A stretch of 64,000 bases of DNA from Palleronia abyssalis (GCF_900302445.1 NZ_ONZF01000001.1:248001-312000); one strand, 5' to 3'. Positions 53,682 to 63,141 are shown, counted from the stretch's first letter. Numbers and translations: made by a program. The notes: generated by a model not told the origin, from the sequence alone.

Positions 53682-54137
53682 ATGAAACGATCGATTATGG
53701 CCCTGTCATGCGCCCTTGCACTCTTTCCGTTTGCGAAGGTCTCCGCAGAGCAATCGCAGATCGACGTCTACAAGACCAACAGCTGCGGCTGCTGTGTCGC
53801 CTGGATGAACCATCTCGACGAAAACGGCTTCGAGACGACCGGGCACGACATGTTCGGTGGAACTCTTGTCCGCTTCAAGCTCGACAACGGCGTTCCTCAG
53901 CGGATGGTGTCCTGCCATATGGGCCTGATCGATGGCTACGTGATCGAAGGCCATGTCCCGGCTGCGGACATATCCAGATTGCTTGAGGAACGCCCGGAGG
54001 CCGTGGGCCTCGCCGTGCCAAAGATGCCGCTGGGATCTCCGGGCATGGATCAAGGCAGTCGCCGCGATGCCTACGATGTCTTTCTGATCTATGAAGATGG
54101 TTCGACAGAGGTTTTTGCCAGCTATCCCGGCAACTGA
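53682..54137 (+). CDS. DUF411 periplasmic metal-binding protein
   Basis: 151 aa. Signal peptide residues 1-22 (ending VSA). The DUF411 hallmark VYKTNSCGCCVAWMNHLDENGF holds C35, C37 and C38; a further Cys-Met motif lies in QRMVSCHMGLIDGYVIEGHVP. DUF411 proteins are found in copper/silver and other metal clusters and probably bind metal in the periplasm. Confidence 0.9.
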   Translation: MKRSIMALSCALALFPFAKVSAEQSQIDVYKTNSCGCCVAWMNHLDENGFETTGHDMFGGTLVRFKLDNGVPQRMVSCHMGLIDGYVIEGHVPAADISRLLEERPEAVGLAVPKMPLGSPGMDQGSRRDAYDVFLIYEDGSTEVFASYPGN

Positions 54138-54160
54138 CCAAGGACTAAAGGGAATCCGAT

Positions 54161-54943
54161 TTGGAATCACTGTCTCCGATAGCGCTCGGCTTCTTCGGAA
54201 GCCTCGCGGCCGGTTCGCTGACCGCAATCGGCGCAGTACCGGTGCTGTTCGGTCGTATCCCGTCGCGAGCCACGAGGGACCTGTCGCTCGGCTTTGCAGC
54301 CGGCGTCATGCTGGCAGCGTCGTTCTTCTCGCTGATCATTCCGGCCCTGGACGCAGCCGAAGGTCAGTTCGAGAACGGTGCCGTGCCAGCCGCCATCGTC
54401 TGTGTCGCGATCCTCTTCGGCATGGGCGCCGTCGCTCTGTTGAACGAGAAGCTGCCGCACGAGCACTTCTCGACGGGCCGCGAAGGGCCGGACGCGATCG
54501 CCCTGCGGCGTGTGTGGCTGTTCATCTTCGCGATCACGATCCACAACTTCCCCGAAGGCCTCGCCGTCGGGGTCGGCTTCGGTGCCAACGGTCTTTCCGG
54601 CGGCCTGCCGCTCGCGCTCGGGATCGGCCTACAGAACGCGCCCGAAGGGCTCGCGGTGGCGGTTTCGCTGCTGGGCGAAGGCTATTCGAAGTGGCGCGCC
54701 TGGGGCATCGCTGCTCTGACCGGTATGATCGAGCCTGTCGGCGGGCTTATCGGTGCCGGCATCATCAGCCTGTCGCAACCGCTTTTGCCCTGGGGTCTCG
54801 CCTTCGCGGCCGGTGCGATGCTGTACGTCATTAGCCACGAGATCATTCCCGAAACCCACCGGAGCGGAAACCAGAACCGCGCGACGCTTGGCCTGTCGGT
54901 CGGGCTGGTTCTCATGCTGTTCCTCGACGTTTGGCTCGGATGA
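54161..54943 (+). CDS. ZIP-family metal transporter
   Basis: 260 aa, eight helices, starting probably at TTG 54161 (SPIALGFFGSLAAGSLTAIG). The metal-binding helices carry IHNFPEGLAVGVGFG (H128-G133) and QNAPEGLAVAVSLLGEG, and a His-containing cytoplasmic loop (LPHEHFSTG). ZIP proteins move Zn, Fe or other divalent cations toward the cytoplasm; this GufA-like subtype can be less clear in direction. An importer in a resistance operon is notable. Confidence 0.9.
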   Translation: MESLSPIALGFFGSLAAGSLTAIGAVPVLFGRIPSRATRDLSLGFAAGVMLAASFFSLIIPALDAAEGQFENGAVPAAIVCVAILFGMGAVALLNEKLPHEHFSTGREGPDAIALRRVWLFIFAITIHNFPEGLAVGVGFGANGLSGGLPLALGIGLQNAPEGLAVAVSLLGEGYSKWRAWGIAALTGMIEPVGGLIGAGIISLSQPLLPWGLAFAAGAMLYVISHEIIPETHRSGNQNRATLGLSVGLVLMLFLDVWLG

Positions 54944-54947
54944 GATC

Positions 54948-55442
54948 ATGACGAATATGAACAGCCCGCGCGCCCTGGGGCTGACCATCGCGACTGCTGC
55001 CATCATCGCCGATCAGGCAACGAAGGCAGTTGTCGTCGCGAATGCCGGTGCCTTGGGCACCGGAATCGCCGTTGGCCCAGGCTTCAATCTCGTCTTCGGG
55101 CGCAACGACGGCGTGACCTTCGGTATGCTTGGCGGTGTGCCATGGTGGGGCCTCGCGCTTCTCGCACTTGGTATCTGCCTCTGGCTGACCGTCATGTTGT
55201 ATCGCTCGGACAGCCGGATCGAGGCATTGGCCTATGGGGTGATCATCGGCGGCGCGCTTGGAAACGTCATCGACCGCGTGCGCTTCGGCGGGGTCACTGA
55301 CTTCCTGGATTTCTACGTAGGGCGGCTGCACTGGCCCGCCTTCAACCTGGCGGATGTCTTTGTGGTCTGCGGCGTCGGGCTGCTGCTTCTGGCATCTGTC
55401 CTCGAGCGACGCAAAGACAACTCGAGGGTTGGTCAGGAGTAA
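54948..55442 (+). CDS. lspA: Lipoprotein signal peptidase (signal peptidase II)
   Basis: 164 aa, four helices. The catalytic aspartates are D118 in DRVRFGGVTDFLDFY and D136 in WPAFNLADVFVV, with the N-terminal ADQATKA motif. It starts 4 nt after the ZIP gene. An extra lspA inside metal-resistance clusters is known from lead resistance (pbrC of Cupriavidus). Its last 10 nt overlap the convergent L,D-transpeptidase gene. Confidence 0.93.
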   Translation: MTNMNSPRALGLTIATAAIIADQATKAVVVANAGALGTGIAVGPGFNLVFGRNDGVTFGMLGGVPWWGLALLALGICLWLTVMLYRSDSRIEALAYGVIIGGALGNVIDRVRFGGVTDFLDFYVGRLHWPAFNLADVFVVCGVGLLLLASVLERRKDNSRVGQE

Positions 55443-55945
55443 ATGTCGATAGGCGTTCCATTCCGCACCATGGAGTAGATTTCCTCGATCTGCCGATCCG
55501 TCACCGAAATGCAGCCCGCCGTCCAGTCGCGCTTGTCGACCGGATCGATACCGGGACGTGGCCCACCGTGAATGAAGATGTCGCCCCCGGGCGATCTGCC
55601 TTCAGCGGCGGCGAAGTCCCGGTCCTGCGCGTTCGGATAGGAGATACCAATCGACAGGTGGAATCGGCTGTCGGGATTGCGCCGGTCGATGACATACGAT
55701 CCCTCAGGCGTCCGTCCGTCTCCTTCGAACTGCTTGTGACCGATCGGTGCGAAACCCAGTCCGATGGGATAAGTGCGCAGCGCCCCTTCGGCGCCATCGA
55801 GAACGAGCAACCGCCTTCCCTTGAAGAGCCGCAGGCGCGTGACTTGTGGGCCATCATAGCTGCGGAACTTGGTCGCACAGGCCGACAGAAGCGTGGCCAC
55901 AGCGCCAAGCAGCGCAATCCGTCTCGTGAGTCTGATATACTGCAT
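55433..55945 (-). CDS. L,D-transpeptidase lipoprotein (YkuD family), copy 1
   Basis: 170 aa. A lipobox LLSAC (C23) predicts a lipoprotein. The YkuD domain has RLLVLDGAEG, DGRTPEGSYVIDRRNPDS and the active site H126 (FIHGG) with nucleophile C145 (DWTAGCISV). It forms 3-3 cross-links or attaches proteins to peptidoglycan. It lies 63 nt downstream of the P-type ATPase gene on the same strand and is probably co-transcribed. Confidence 0.92.
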   Translation of the reverse strand: MQYIRLTRRIALLGAVATLLSACATKFRSYDGPQVTRLRLFKGRRLLVLDGAEGALRTYPIGLGFAPIGHKQFEGDGRTPEGSYVIDRRNPDSRFHLSIGISYPNAQDRDFAAAEGRSPGGDIFIHGGPRPGIDPVDKRDWTAGCISVTDRQIEEIYSMVRNGTPIDIYS

Positions 55946-56008
55946 CGATGGATGCCCCGTTTTCGAGGTTCTCTACTTCGTCGGATAAGCCACAAGAATG
56001 CGCCCGGA

Positions 56009-58357
56009 TCAATGCCCGTGCGCCAGCGCGCCCTGTGCCATGCGTTCACCCACCGGCTCGCCACCCTCGGGCGGTGACTTGCGCCCGGCGGCGTTCAGCA
56101 GACGCAGAGCGTTGGCGACCACCAGCAGCGACACGCCGACATCAGCCGCGATGGCCCCCCACATCGACGCCAGTCCGAAGGCGGTGGCCACGACGAACGC
56201 GGCCTTCGTTACCAGAGAGATGCCGATGTTCTGATGAATGATCGACATGGTGCGGCGCGAATGGCCGATCAACCACGGAACACGGGCGATGTCGTCGGTC
56301 ATCAGGGCAATGTCGGCCGTCTCTATGGCCGCGTCGGATCCGACCGCCCCCATGGCGATGCCGTAATGCGCCCGCGCCATCGCCGGGGCGTCGTTTACCC
56401 CGTCACCGATCATCGCGACCATGTCGTGCCTGGCGACCAGTTCCCCGATGGCCGTGACCTTGTCTTCCGGCAGAAGCTCGGCGCGGACCTCGTCAATCCC
56501 GACTTCGGCCGCAACGGCCCGCGCGGTGCGTGCATTGTCGCCCGTCAGCATGACGATGGTGTTCACGCCCTGCGCGTGCAGTGCGGCGATGACGCCCTTG
56601 GCCTCCGGCCTGATCCGGTCACGCAATTCCAGAACGCCGACGACTCCGGCATCGTCGCCGACCGCCACGAGCGTGGATCCGCCCGCTTCGATTCGGTTCC
56701 GAAGGTCACCGGGGATCGCGTTGCCGAAACCCTTTTCCTCGGCGAAGCGATCGGAACCCAGCCAGATCGACCGCCCATTGGCCTGCCCTTCCAGACCTCG
56801 GCCGGGCACCGTGCGCGTCTCGTCCGCCGCGGCGACGGTCAAACCGTCCCGCGCGGCTCGGTCCAGGATGGCGCGGGCGAGCGGGTGCGACGAACGCGCT
56901 TCGAGTGCGGTCGCGAGGGACAGGAGTTCGGCTTCGCTGGTAGTACCAAGCGGATGGATACCCGCCACCTCCGGCTCGCCCATCGTGATCGTGCCGGTCT
57001 TGTCCATCGCCAGCGCCGTCGTCCGGCCTGGGGCCTCGACATAAGCGCCGCCTTTGATCAGAACCCCCGCTCGCGCGGACGCGGTCAGCGACGCGACGAT
57101 CGACACGGGCGTCGAGATCACCAGCGCGCAGGGGCAGGCAATGACCAGAAGCACCAGCGCATTGTAGAACCAGAAGTCCCAAGCACCGCCAAAAAGGAGC
57201 GGCGGAAGCAGCGCGATTGTGACTGCCAGAACCATGACCACAGGCGTGTAGATGCGCGCGAACTTCGCCACCCATTGTTCCACCGGCGCGCGGCGGGCAT
57301 GGGCGTCGCCGACCATGCGGATGATCTTTGCCAATACCGTATCGGAGGCGAGTTTCGTCGCGCGCACTGTCAGCGTGCCTTCGCCGTTGATCGTGCCAGC
57401 ATAGACTTCGTCGCCGGGTTCCTTCGCGACCAGCGCGCTTTCGCCGGTGATGGGGGCCTGATCGACCGCGCCGGCACCGTCCGTCACCTCGCCGTCGAGC
57501 GCGATGCGGTCACCGCCGCGCACGATGAAACTGTCCCCGACGGCGACTTCCGCTGCCGGAACGTCCGCTTCGCTACCGTCCGCCCGGATCAGCCGTGCCG
57601 TGGGCGGCGCCAAATCCAGAAGCGCCGAGACCGCATTGCGCGCGCGCCCGACGCTCCAACTTTCGAGATAGAGCGAGAGCGAGAAGAAGAAGGCCACCGT
57701 TGCGGCTTCGAAGAACTCGCCCAGACCGATCGCGCCCGCGACGGCCACGACCATCAGTAGGTTCATGTCCGGCGAAAGCCGCCGCGCCGAGGACCACGCC
57801 TTGGGCGCGACCAGCCAGACCCCGAACAGGATCGCGATCCCGAACAGCCCTGCCTCGGTCAGGTGCATCGGGGCATCGCCATGGCCCGAGAATATGCCGA
57901 CCGCGCCGCCCAGTCCCGTTTCGATCAGGTGCCAAAGAAACCCCGCGGCCCAGAACCCGCCGCTAAGCATTGTGAACCATCTTTGACGCGCCAGATGGGC
58001 GGCCCGGTCTTCCGAGGCCGTTTCGGCATCCCACGGACGGGCAGTCATTCCGGTGCTTGCCACCAGTTCCGCGATGCGCGCATCGGTGACGGGTTCGGCG
58101 CCGTCCAGAACGGTCATGCGCCCGTTGATCACGTCAAAGGCCAGATGTCCCTTTCCGCCGATCTCGGGTCCAACGGCACGACCTAAAATCGCGATCTCTT
58201 CCGCGCAATCGAGACCGGACACCTGGAAACTGCGTCCTTTCACCGGTGTCGTCGCGGTTGTCGGCATGTCCTTGTCATAGCGTGCGTTGCCGCAGCAACC
58301 ACCAATCTCTTGTCGATGTGCGGTGACGCGATCGTGAATATGAGGATCAGAAGGCAT
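56009..58357 (-). CDS. zntA: Heavy-metal P1B-type ATPase, ZntA/CadA-like
   Basis: 782 aa efflux pump for Zn/Cd/Pb. An N-terminal His/Cys stretch (GGCCGN) and a degenerate HMA domain (SGLDCAEEIAILGR, one Cys) precede eight helices; the metal site is C408-P-C410 (VIACPCALV), the phosphorylated Asp is D452 (MDKTGTITMG), the SSHPLA motif and the hinge GDGVNDAPAM are present. A C-terminal MerR-type promoter signal lies just upstream of the gene. CPC plus DCAEE-type HMA is typical of Zn/Cd/Pb ATPases. Confidence 0.94.
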   Translation of the reverse strand: MPSDPHIHDRVTAHRQEIGGCCGNARYDKDMPTTATTPVKGRSFQVSGLDCAEEIAILGRAVGPEIGGKGHLAFDVINGRMTVLDGAEPVTDARIAELVASTGMTARPWDAETASEDRAAHLARQRWFTMLSGGFWAAGFLWHLIETGLGGAVGIFSGHGDAPMHLTEAGLFGIAILFGVWLVAPKAWSSARRLSPDMNLLMVVAVAGAIGLGEFFEAATVAFFFSLSLYLESWSVGRARNAVSALLDLAPPTARLIRADGSEADVPAAEVAVGDSFIVRGGDRIALDGEVTDGAGAVDQAPITGESALVAKEPGDEVYAGTINGEGTLTVRATKLASDTVLAKIIRMVGDAHARRAPVEQWVAKFARIYTPVVMVLAVTIALLPPLLFGGAWDFWFYNALVLLVIACPCALVISTPVSIVASLTASARAGVLIKGGAYVEAPGRTTALAMDKTGTITMGEPEVAGIHPLGTTSEAELLSLATALEARSSHPLARAILDRAARDGLTVAAADETRTVPGRGLEGQANGRSIWLGSDRFAEEKGFGNAIPGDLRNRIEAGGSTLVAVGDDAGVVGVLELRDRIRPEAKGVIAALHAQGVNTIVMLTGDNARTARAVAAEVGIDEVRAELLPEDKVTAIGELVARHDMVAMIGDGVNDAPAMARAHYGIAMGAVGSDAAIETADIALMTDDIARVPWLIGHSRRTMSIIHQNIGISLVTKAAFVVATAFGLASMWGAIAADVGVSLLVVANALRLLNAAGRKSPPEGGEPVGERMAQGALAHGH

Positions 58358-58390
58358 TGGCGGACCTGCAAACTTGCGAATTCAGACATG

Positions 58391-58421
58391 GAGATAGCTC
58401 CTACAGTAGCTAGAGCTTCAA
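58391..58421 (-). promoter_or_regulatory. MerR-type promoter of zntA
   Basis: Minus strand: -35 TTGAAG, 19-bp spacer containing CTCTAG-6-TAGGAG, -10 TATCTC; 34 nt from the zntA start. No merR gene adjoins it, so regulation must be in trans. Confidence 0.75.
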
Positions 58422-58499
58422 GACCCAATCTCGTATTTGCGTTGTTCATCGAACAGGGGAATGAAAAAGCTTGTCGCCGAAACCGGAATCGATGGGAAA

Positions 58500-58775
58500 A
58501 TGGCCATGCGCGTCAGACTGATAGGCTTTGTGGTGGCAACGCTCGCCCTAGGTGGGTGCTCGACGCTTGACGGCACAGCCCGCGAGACACGTCAGCAAGA
58601 GGCCCTTCAGGCCCAACTCTTTGCCTTGGCGGCACCAGATCAGGATGTTGCAATGGCGCGGCTGAGACCCGAAGACGGGTGCTACTGGTATCGCCATGCC
58701 GGGCGTGTCGAGACGACCGAGCTTCCGCTTCGCACACCGGGTGGCCAGCAGATTTGTGCACCCTCCGAAACGTGA
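58500..58775 (+). CDS. Small putative lipoprotein
   Basis: 91 aa from ATG at 58500 (58506 possible). Signal peptide with lipobox LALGGCS, then a helical segment and YWYRHAGRVETTELPLRTPGGQQICAP. Two more cysteines (DGCYWY, QICAP) could form a disulphide. Divergent from zntA, convergent with the second L,D-transpeptidase. Family not recognised. Confidence 0.7.
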   Translation: MAMRVRLIGFVVATLALGGCSTLDGTARETRQQEALQAQLFALAAPDQDVAMARLRPEDGCYWYRHAGRVETTELPLRTPGGQQICAPSET

Positions 58776-58857
58776 CCGCCGCTAAAGGACGGCTCGCAAC
58801 CATCTGATCGGACGACTTCCGACAACATTTTGCGCCGGAAGCCGTGGTTTCGCGTCT

Positions 58858-59523
58858 TCAACTGCGCGGGAATACGCTGTCGTCGGCCGAGTAAAGATAC
58901 GCGGTCGAACCGAGTTCGACCCTTGGGTAAAGCTGGTTGATGTGTGCCATGACCATGCGGACGCACCCTGAACTTGCCCGCGAGCCAATGGACCGTGGAT
59001 AGGGCGTGCCGTGGATCCGCAGATAGGTATCCCGGTCTCCGACATAGAGATAGAGCGCCCGCGACCCCAAGGCATTGCTCGGACCCGGTTCCATTCCATC
59101 CTCGTATTGTGCGTAGACTTCGGGCTCGCGCTCGATCATCGACTGGGTGGGCGTCCAGTGCGGCCACTCGACCTTGCGCTTGATCGTGTAGGTGCCCGGC
59201 TCATAGAGATCGCCCCGCCCGATGGCCACCCCGTAGCGCATCGCGGTCCCACCTTCCTCGATATGATAGAGATACCGCGCCACTGCATCGACATGAATGT
59301 CGCCCGGAGCCAGCCCGTCGTTCGCAACGACCCGCTGTGGCAGGAAGCGCGGGTCCAGGCCCCACGGATTGGAGGTCGCCGGATCAAAGCCCGGCGGCGA
59401 CACCTGCGCGTCCCAGGCGGCCTTCTCCGCTGCCGTCGGCTGGGTGCTGGAAAGCGCGGGGCCTGCTGCCGCGGCCGAAAACAGCGCGGAAGTCGTTATG
59501 ATGAAATGGCGTCTTGTCAGCAT
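58858..59523 (-). CDS. L,D-transpeptidase (YkuD family), copy 2, Tat-type signal
   Basis: 221 aa. A twin-arginine-like N-terminus (LTRRHFIITTSALFSAAAA) precedes a YkuD domain: IHVDAVARYLYHIEEGGTAMRYGVAIGRG, TPTQSMIERE, and active site H171 (RIHGTPYPRSIG) with nucleophile C187 (SSGCVRM). This ErfK/SrfK type modifies peptidoglycan cross-links. A MerR-type promoter lies about 63 nt upstream, so the enzyme is probably metal-induced. Confidence 0.93.
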   Translation of the reverse strand: MLTRRHFIITTSALFSAAAAGPALSSTQPTAAEKAAWDAQVSPPGFDPATSNPWGLDPRFLPQRVVANDGLAPGDIHVDAVARYLYHIEEGGTAMRYGVAIGRGDLYEPGTYTIKRKVEWPHWTPTQSMIEREPEVYAQYEDGMEPGPSNALGSRALYLYVGDRDTYLRIHGTPYPRSIGSRASSGCVRMVMAHINQLYPRVELGSTAYLYSADDSVFPRS

Positions 59524-59585
59524 GCTCTGCTTCTCTCTTCAATATCCAGCCCGGTGTCGCCGAAGAATTCGAGATACTTTGCAGT

Positions 59586-59616
59586 AGGATAGGACCTACA
59601 CCAGCTAGAGGTTCAA
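59586..59616 (-). promoter_or_regulatory. MerR-type promoter of L,D-transpeptidase copy 2
   Basis: Minus strand: -35 TTGAAC, 19-bp spacer beginning CTCTAGCTGGTGTAGG, -10 TATCCT. It closely resembles the zntA promoter. Bases 59617-59841 hold nothing else that I can support. Confidence 0.72.
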
Positions 59617-59841
59617 TGGTTCACGATCAGAAAATCGTGAGAGGTTTCTGAAACCGCGATCTATCGATTTTCATCGCGGGGCGCGAATGACGGCCAGGTA
59701 GACCGAAGCGGAGACGCGAGCGACAGTTTCCGACTGGCCGATGAGAAGTTGGCCAAACTTTCGCTTTTCCTCCTTGAGTCGCGCGGCAGCCTAGGGTCGA
59801 AGATTGACGATGATGATCTTGGTGCCTCAGAAGCCAGTACA

Positions 59842-60255
59842 TCAGCCTGATGCCTTTGAATTCATAACGGTCTGGCGGGCCATGCTTTGCAGGATCGGAC
59901 AATCGGGCCGATGGTCACCAGCGCATTCACGAACAAGGTGGTCGAGCGTCTGACGCATGTCTTGGAGATCCGCGATCTTGTCGTCGATCGCACTCAAATG
60001 ATCTTTGGCCAATGCTTTCACGTCTGCACTGGCACGCGTGTCGTCCGCCCAAAGTGCAAGCAACTTGCGGCAATCCTCGATCGAGAAGCCGAGCGCCCGC
60101 GCGCGACCCAGAAACGTGAGCTTGTGCGCGTCGCGGGTCCGGAACGCGCGATATCCGTTCGTATCGCGCAGCGGTTTAACCAGACCGATATCTTCGTAAT
60201 ACCTGATCGTCTTGGCGGGCAGTCCCGACACAATCGCAACTTCTCCGATATTCAT
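59842..60255 (-). CDS. cueR: Cu(I)-responsive MerR-family regulator CueR/HmrR
   Basis: 137 aa. HTH NIGEVAIVSGLPAKTIRYYEDIGLVKPLR and the copper loop C111-AGDHRPD-C119-PIL, matching CueR C112/C120. The residue that is Cys in divalent sensors is Ser here (ASADVK), as in Cu/Ag/Au sensors. It lies 19 nt downstream of copA on the same strand, so it is co-transcribed. It should act on the promoters at 62807 and 62864. Confidence 0.93.
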   Translation of the reverse strand: MNIGEVAIVSGLPAKTIRYYEDIGLVKPLRDTNGYRAFRTRDAHKLTFLGRARALGFSIEDCRKLLALWADDTRASADVKALAKDHLSAIDDKIADLQDMRQTLDHLVRECAGDHRPDCPILQSMARQTVMNSKASG

Positions 60256-60274
60256 GCCTTGCCTCCTTTCTGTT

Positions 60275-62776
60275 TCATTCTGCGGGTTCGGGAACGATAC
60301 TGGCGCTGTGCCGCTTGGGCGTGGCCTTGGCGGAGCCGGTTTGAACCCGGGTCAGGCGAAGCGCATTCGACAAGACGAAGACACTGGACAGCGCCATCGC
60401 GCCCGCGGCCAGCATCGGCGACAGAAGCATCCCGGTCAGGGGCCACAGAACGCCCGCGGCCACCGGGATTAGCGCGGTGTTGTATGCGAAAGCCCAAAAC
60501 AGGTTTTGGCGAATGTTACGCATCGTGCGCTGGCTGACATCTACCGCACGCAACACGCCGGCCGGATCGCCCCGCATCAGCACGACATCGGCCGTCTCGA
60601 TAGCCACGTCCGTACCGGTCCCCATTGCCACGCCGATATCGGCAGCAGCCAAGGCGGGCGCATCGTTGATGCCATCGCCGACAAAGGCCACCGGGCCTTG
60701 CTCCCGGAACTGCTCGATTGCGGCGACCTTGCCGTCGGGCATGACTTCGGCCGTCACCAGATCGATCCCGAGCTCCTGCGCGATGGCATCTGCCGTGGCG
60801 CGTGCATCGCCGGTCACCAGGGCGACCCTTAGGCCGCGGCCCTTCAGCTTCGACACGGTGTCCGATGCACTGGATTTGACGGGATCGGCAACGCCGATTG
60901 TCGCTGCCAGGCTGCCGTCGATTGCAACAAAGAGCGGGGTGCGCCCCCCTGCCCCGATTGCAGCCGCAGCTCGGTCCATCGCCGTGGTCGCGATGCCGTC
61001 GCGCTGCATCAGACGGGACGCGCCGACCAGAACGGTCCGCCCGTCGACCGTGGCGCGGGCACCGAGACCGGTGATGCTTTCGAAACCGCGCACCCCCGAC
61101 AGGTCCAGACCGCGCAATTCGGCGGCCCGCACGATGGCCTCCGCGATCGGGTGCTCGGACATCGCCTCCACCGATGCGACCAGCCTCAGGACATCGTTCT
61201 CCTCAAAGCCCTCGCCGACCGACAGATCGGTCAATTCCGGACGGCCTTCGGTCAGGGTGCCGGTCTTGTCGAAGACAATCGTGCGGACTTCCTGAAGCCT
61301 CTGCAACGCATCGCCCCGGCGGAAGAGCACGCCCAGTTCGGCGGCGCGCCCGGTTCCGACCATGACCGATGTGGGTGTAGCCAAACCCATGGCGCAGGGG
61401 CAGGCGATGATCAGGACCGACACGCCCGCCACCAGCGCAAGACCAAGTGCCGGATCGGGGCCGAAGGTCAACCAAGCCACGACGGTCAGGACCGCGATCC
61501 CCAGAACGGCGGGGACGAACCAGCGCACGACGCGGTCCACCGCGGCCTGGATCGGAAGCTTCGCGCCCTGCGCGTCCTGCACCATTCTGACGATACCAGC
61601 CAGCACCGTGTCCTCGCCCACGGCCGTCGCGCGGAAGGTCAAGGCACCCGTGCCGTTGACGGTGCCGCCGGTCACACGCACGCCTGCGAGTTTTTCAACA
61701 GGCAGCGGTTCGCCCGTGAGCATGGCTTCGTCGACGAAGGATCGTCCCGAAGTGACCTCGCCATCCGCAGCAATTCGTTCCCCGGGGCGCACGATGATCA
61801 TGTCGCCCCTGACCACGTCGGCGACGGGAATATCGAGCGTTTTTCCCTGTCGCTCGACCCGAGCTGTGCCCGGTCTCAGGGCGATCAGCGACCGGATCGC
61901 CGCGCCCGTCCGCCCCTTTGACCTCGCCTCCAGATACCGTCCGGTCAGGATCAGTGTGACGATCACGGCCGCGGCCTCAAAATAGACCGCGACACTGCCG
62001 GGCGGCAGTATCGACGGGGCGAAAGTCGCGACTGTCGAATATCCCCACGCCGCCAATGTTCCAAGCGCCACGAGCGAATTCATGTCCGGTGCCGCACGGA
62101 GCAGGGCGGGCACACCCTTCGTGATGAAGCGCCGACCGGGCCAAGCCAGGATCAGCGTGACCAGCGCAAACTGCACGATCCAAAGGGTCTGGCGGCCGAA
62201 TGTCGCGTCGAGGGTGTCGCGGAAGCCGGGAACCAGATGCCCCCCCATTTCAAGCAGGAAAACCGGCAACGTCAAAACGGCGGCGATTATAGTCTGACGC
62301 AACAGGGTTCGCGTCTCTTTCGTCGCCCGATCTTCGTGTTCGGTCGACAAGTCACCGCGAACGCGCAGCGCCGTTGGATAGCCTGCCTCCTCCGCCGCCC
62401 GGGCGATTTCCTCCGGTGTGGTCGCGCCAGCGAGCCATTCGACCTCCGCCGCATTGGTCGCAAGGTTCACGCGCGCCGCGATCACACCGGATACCGCCGC
62501 CAGCGCCCGTTCGACCCTGCCCGTGCAGGACGCGCATGACATGCCCTCGACCTCGAATGTTTCCACCCGTGTTTCCGCCGGATATCCGGCAGACCGAAGG
62601 GCTTCGGCAATGTCCCCCAGATCGGCAGCCGCCGGCGCGACCCGAGCGGTTCCGTCGGCAAGGTTCACATTCGCCGAATCGACGCCCGGAACTGATGCAA
62701 TTGCCCGTTCGGCGCGACCGACGCAGGACGCGCAGCTCAGCCCGGTCAACTGGATCGTACTGAATGTTTGGGCCAC
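60275..62776 (-). CDS. copA: Copper-exporting P1B-type ATPase CopA
   Basis: 833 aa from GTG at 62776. Two N-terminal HMA domains carry CxxC sites C15/C18 (GLSCASC) and C81/C84 (GMSCASC); the membrane metal site is C459-P-C461 (IIACPCAMG), phosphorylated D503 ([11 protein letters not shown]), and [11 protein letters not shown] forms the hinge. It pumps Cu(I) out of the cytosol. The GTG is preferred over ATG 62800: AAGGAG stands eight bases before it, while the ATG would leave only about five bases after the predicted transcription start. Confidence 0.95.
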   Translation of the reverse strand: MAQTFSTIQLTGLSCASCVGRAERAIASVPGVDSANVNLADGTARVAPAAADLGDIAEALRSAGYPAETRVETFEVEGMSCASCTGRVERALAAVSGVIAARVNLATNAAEVEWLAGATTPEEIARAAEEAGYPTALRVRGDLSTEHEDRATKETRTLLRQTIIAAVLTLPVFLLEMGGHLVPGFRDTLDATFGRQTLWIVQFALVTLILAWPGRRFITKGVPALLRAAPDMNSLVALGTLAAWGYSTVATFAPSILPPGSVAVYFEAAAVIVTLILTGRYLEARSKGRTGAAIRSLIALRPGTARVERQGKTLDIPVADVVRGDMIIVRPGERIAADGEVTSGRSFVDEAMLTGEPLPVEKLAGVRVTGGTVNGTGALTFRATAVGEDTVLAGIVRMVQDAQGAKLPIQAAVDRVVRWFVPAVLGIAVLTVVAWLTFGPDPALGLALVAGVSVLIIACPCAMGLATPTSVMVGTGRAAELGVLFRRGDALQRLQEVRTIVFDKTGTLTEGRPELTDLSVGEGFEENDVLRLVASVEAMSEHPIAEAIVRAAELRGLDLSGVRGFESITGLGARATVDGRTVLVGASRLMQRDGIATTAMDRAAAAIGAGGRTPLFVAIDGSLAATIGVADPVKSSASDTVSKLKGRGLRVALVTGDARATADAIAQELGIDLVTAEVMPDGKVAAIEQFREQGPVAFVGDGINDAPALAAADIGVAMGTGTDVAIETADVVLMRGDPAGVLRAVDVSQRTMRNIRQNLFWAFAYNTALIPVAAGVLWPLTGMLLSPMLAAGAMALSSVFVLSNALRLTRVQTGSAKATPKRHSASIVPEPAE

Positions 62777-62806
62777 GGGCGACGCTCCTTCGTAAGGCAT
62801 AGGCCA

Positions 62807-62837
62807 GAGATAGGGCTTCCCCTTACTGGAAGGTCAA
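62807..62837 (-). promoter_or_regulatory. CueR-type promoter of copA-cueR
   Basis: Minus strand: -35 TTGACC, 19-bp spacer with CTTCC...GGAAG dyad, -10 TATCTC. Classical CueR architecture; transcription should start near 62805-62800. Confidence 0.85.
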
Positions 62838-62863
62838 GGATGCAAAATCACAACTCCGTCCGC

Positions 62864-62894
62864 TTGACCCTCCAGCGCTGGAGCGTCCCATATA
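62864..62894 (+). promoter_or_regulatory. CueR-type promoter of copZ
   Basis: -35 TTGACC (62864-62869), 19-bp spacer with the perfect dyad CTCCAGCGCTGGAG, -10 CATATA (62889-62894). It faces away from the copA promoter. Confidence 0.8.
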
Positions 62895-62921
62895 TCCGGC
62901 AAGCGAAAGAAAGGACCGACC

Positions 62922-63122
62922 ATGACCATCCTGAACGTTCCCGGCATGAATTGCGGCCATTGCAGGGCCGCGGTCGAACAGGCGATCGCATCCGTGGATT
63001 CTGCTGCCACGCCGCATATCGATTTGGGCAACAAGATCGTATCGCTGGAAAGCGCCGCAAGCGACCAGAAGATCATCGACGCGCTCGCGGCGAGGGGCTA
63101 CCCGGCGACTGTCGCCGCCTGA
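62922..63122 (+). CDS. copZ: Copper chaperone CopZ (HMA domain)
   Basis: 66 aa, a single HMA domain with the Cu(I) site GMNCGHC (C11, C14) and the C-terminal IIDALAARGYPATV. It carries Cu(I) to CopA. ATG at 62922 has GAAAGGA upstream. It is divergent from copA with its own CueR promoter. Confidence 0.93.
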   Translation: MTILNVPGMNCGHCRAAVEQAIASVDSAATPHIDLGNKIVSLESAASDQKIIDALAARGYPATVAA

Positions 63123-63141
63123 GCACCCGCCCCGGCATTTC

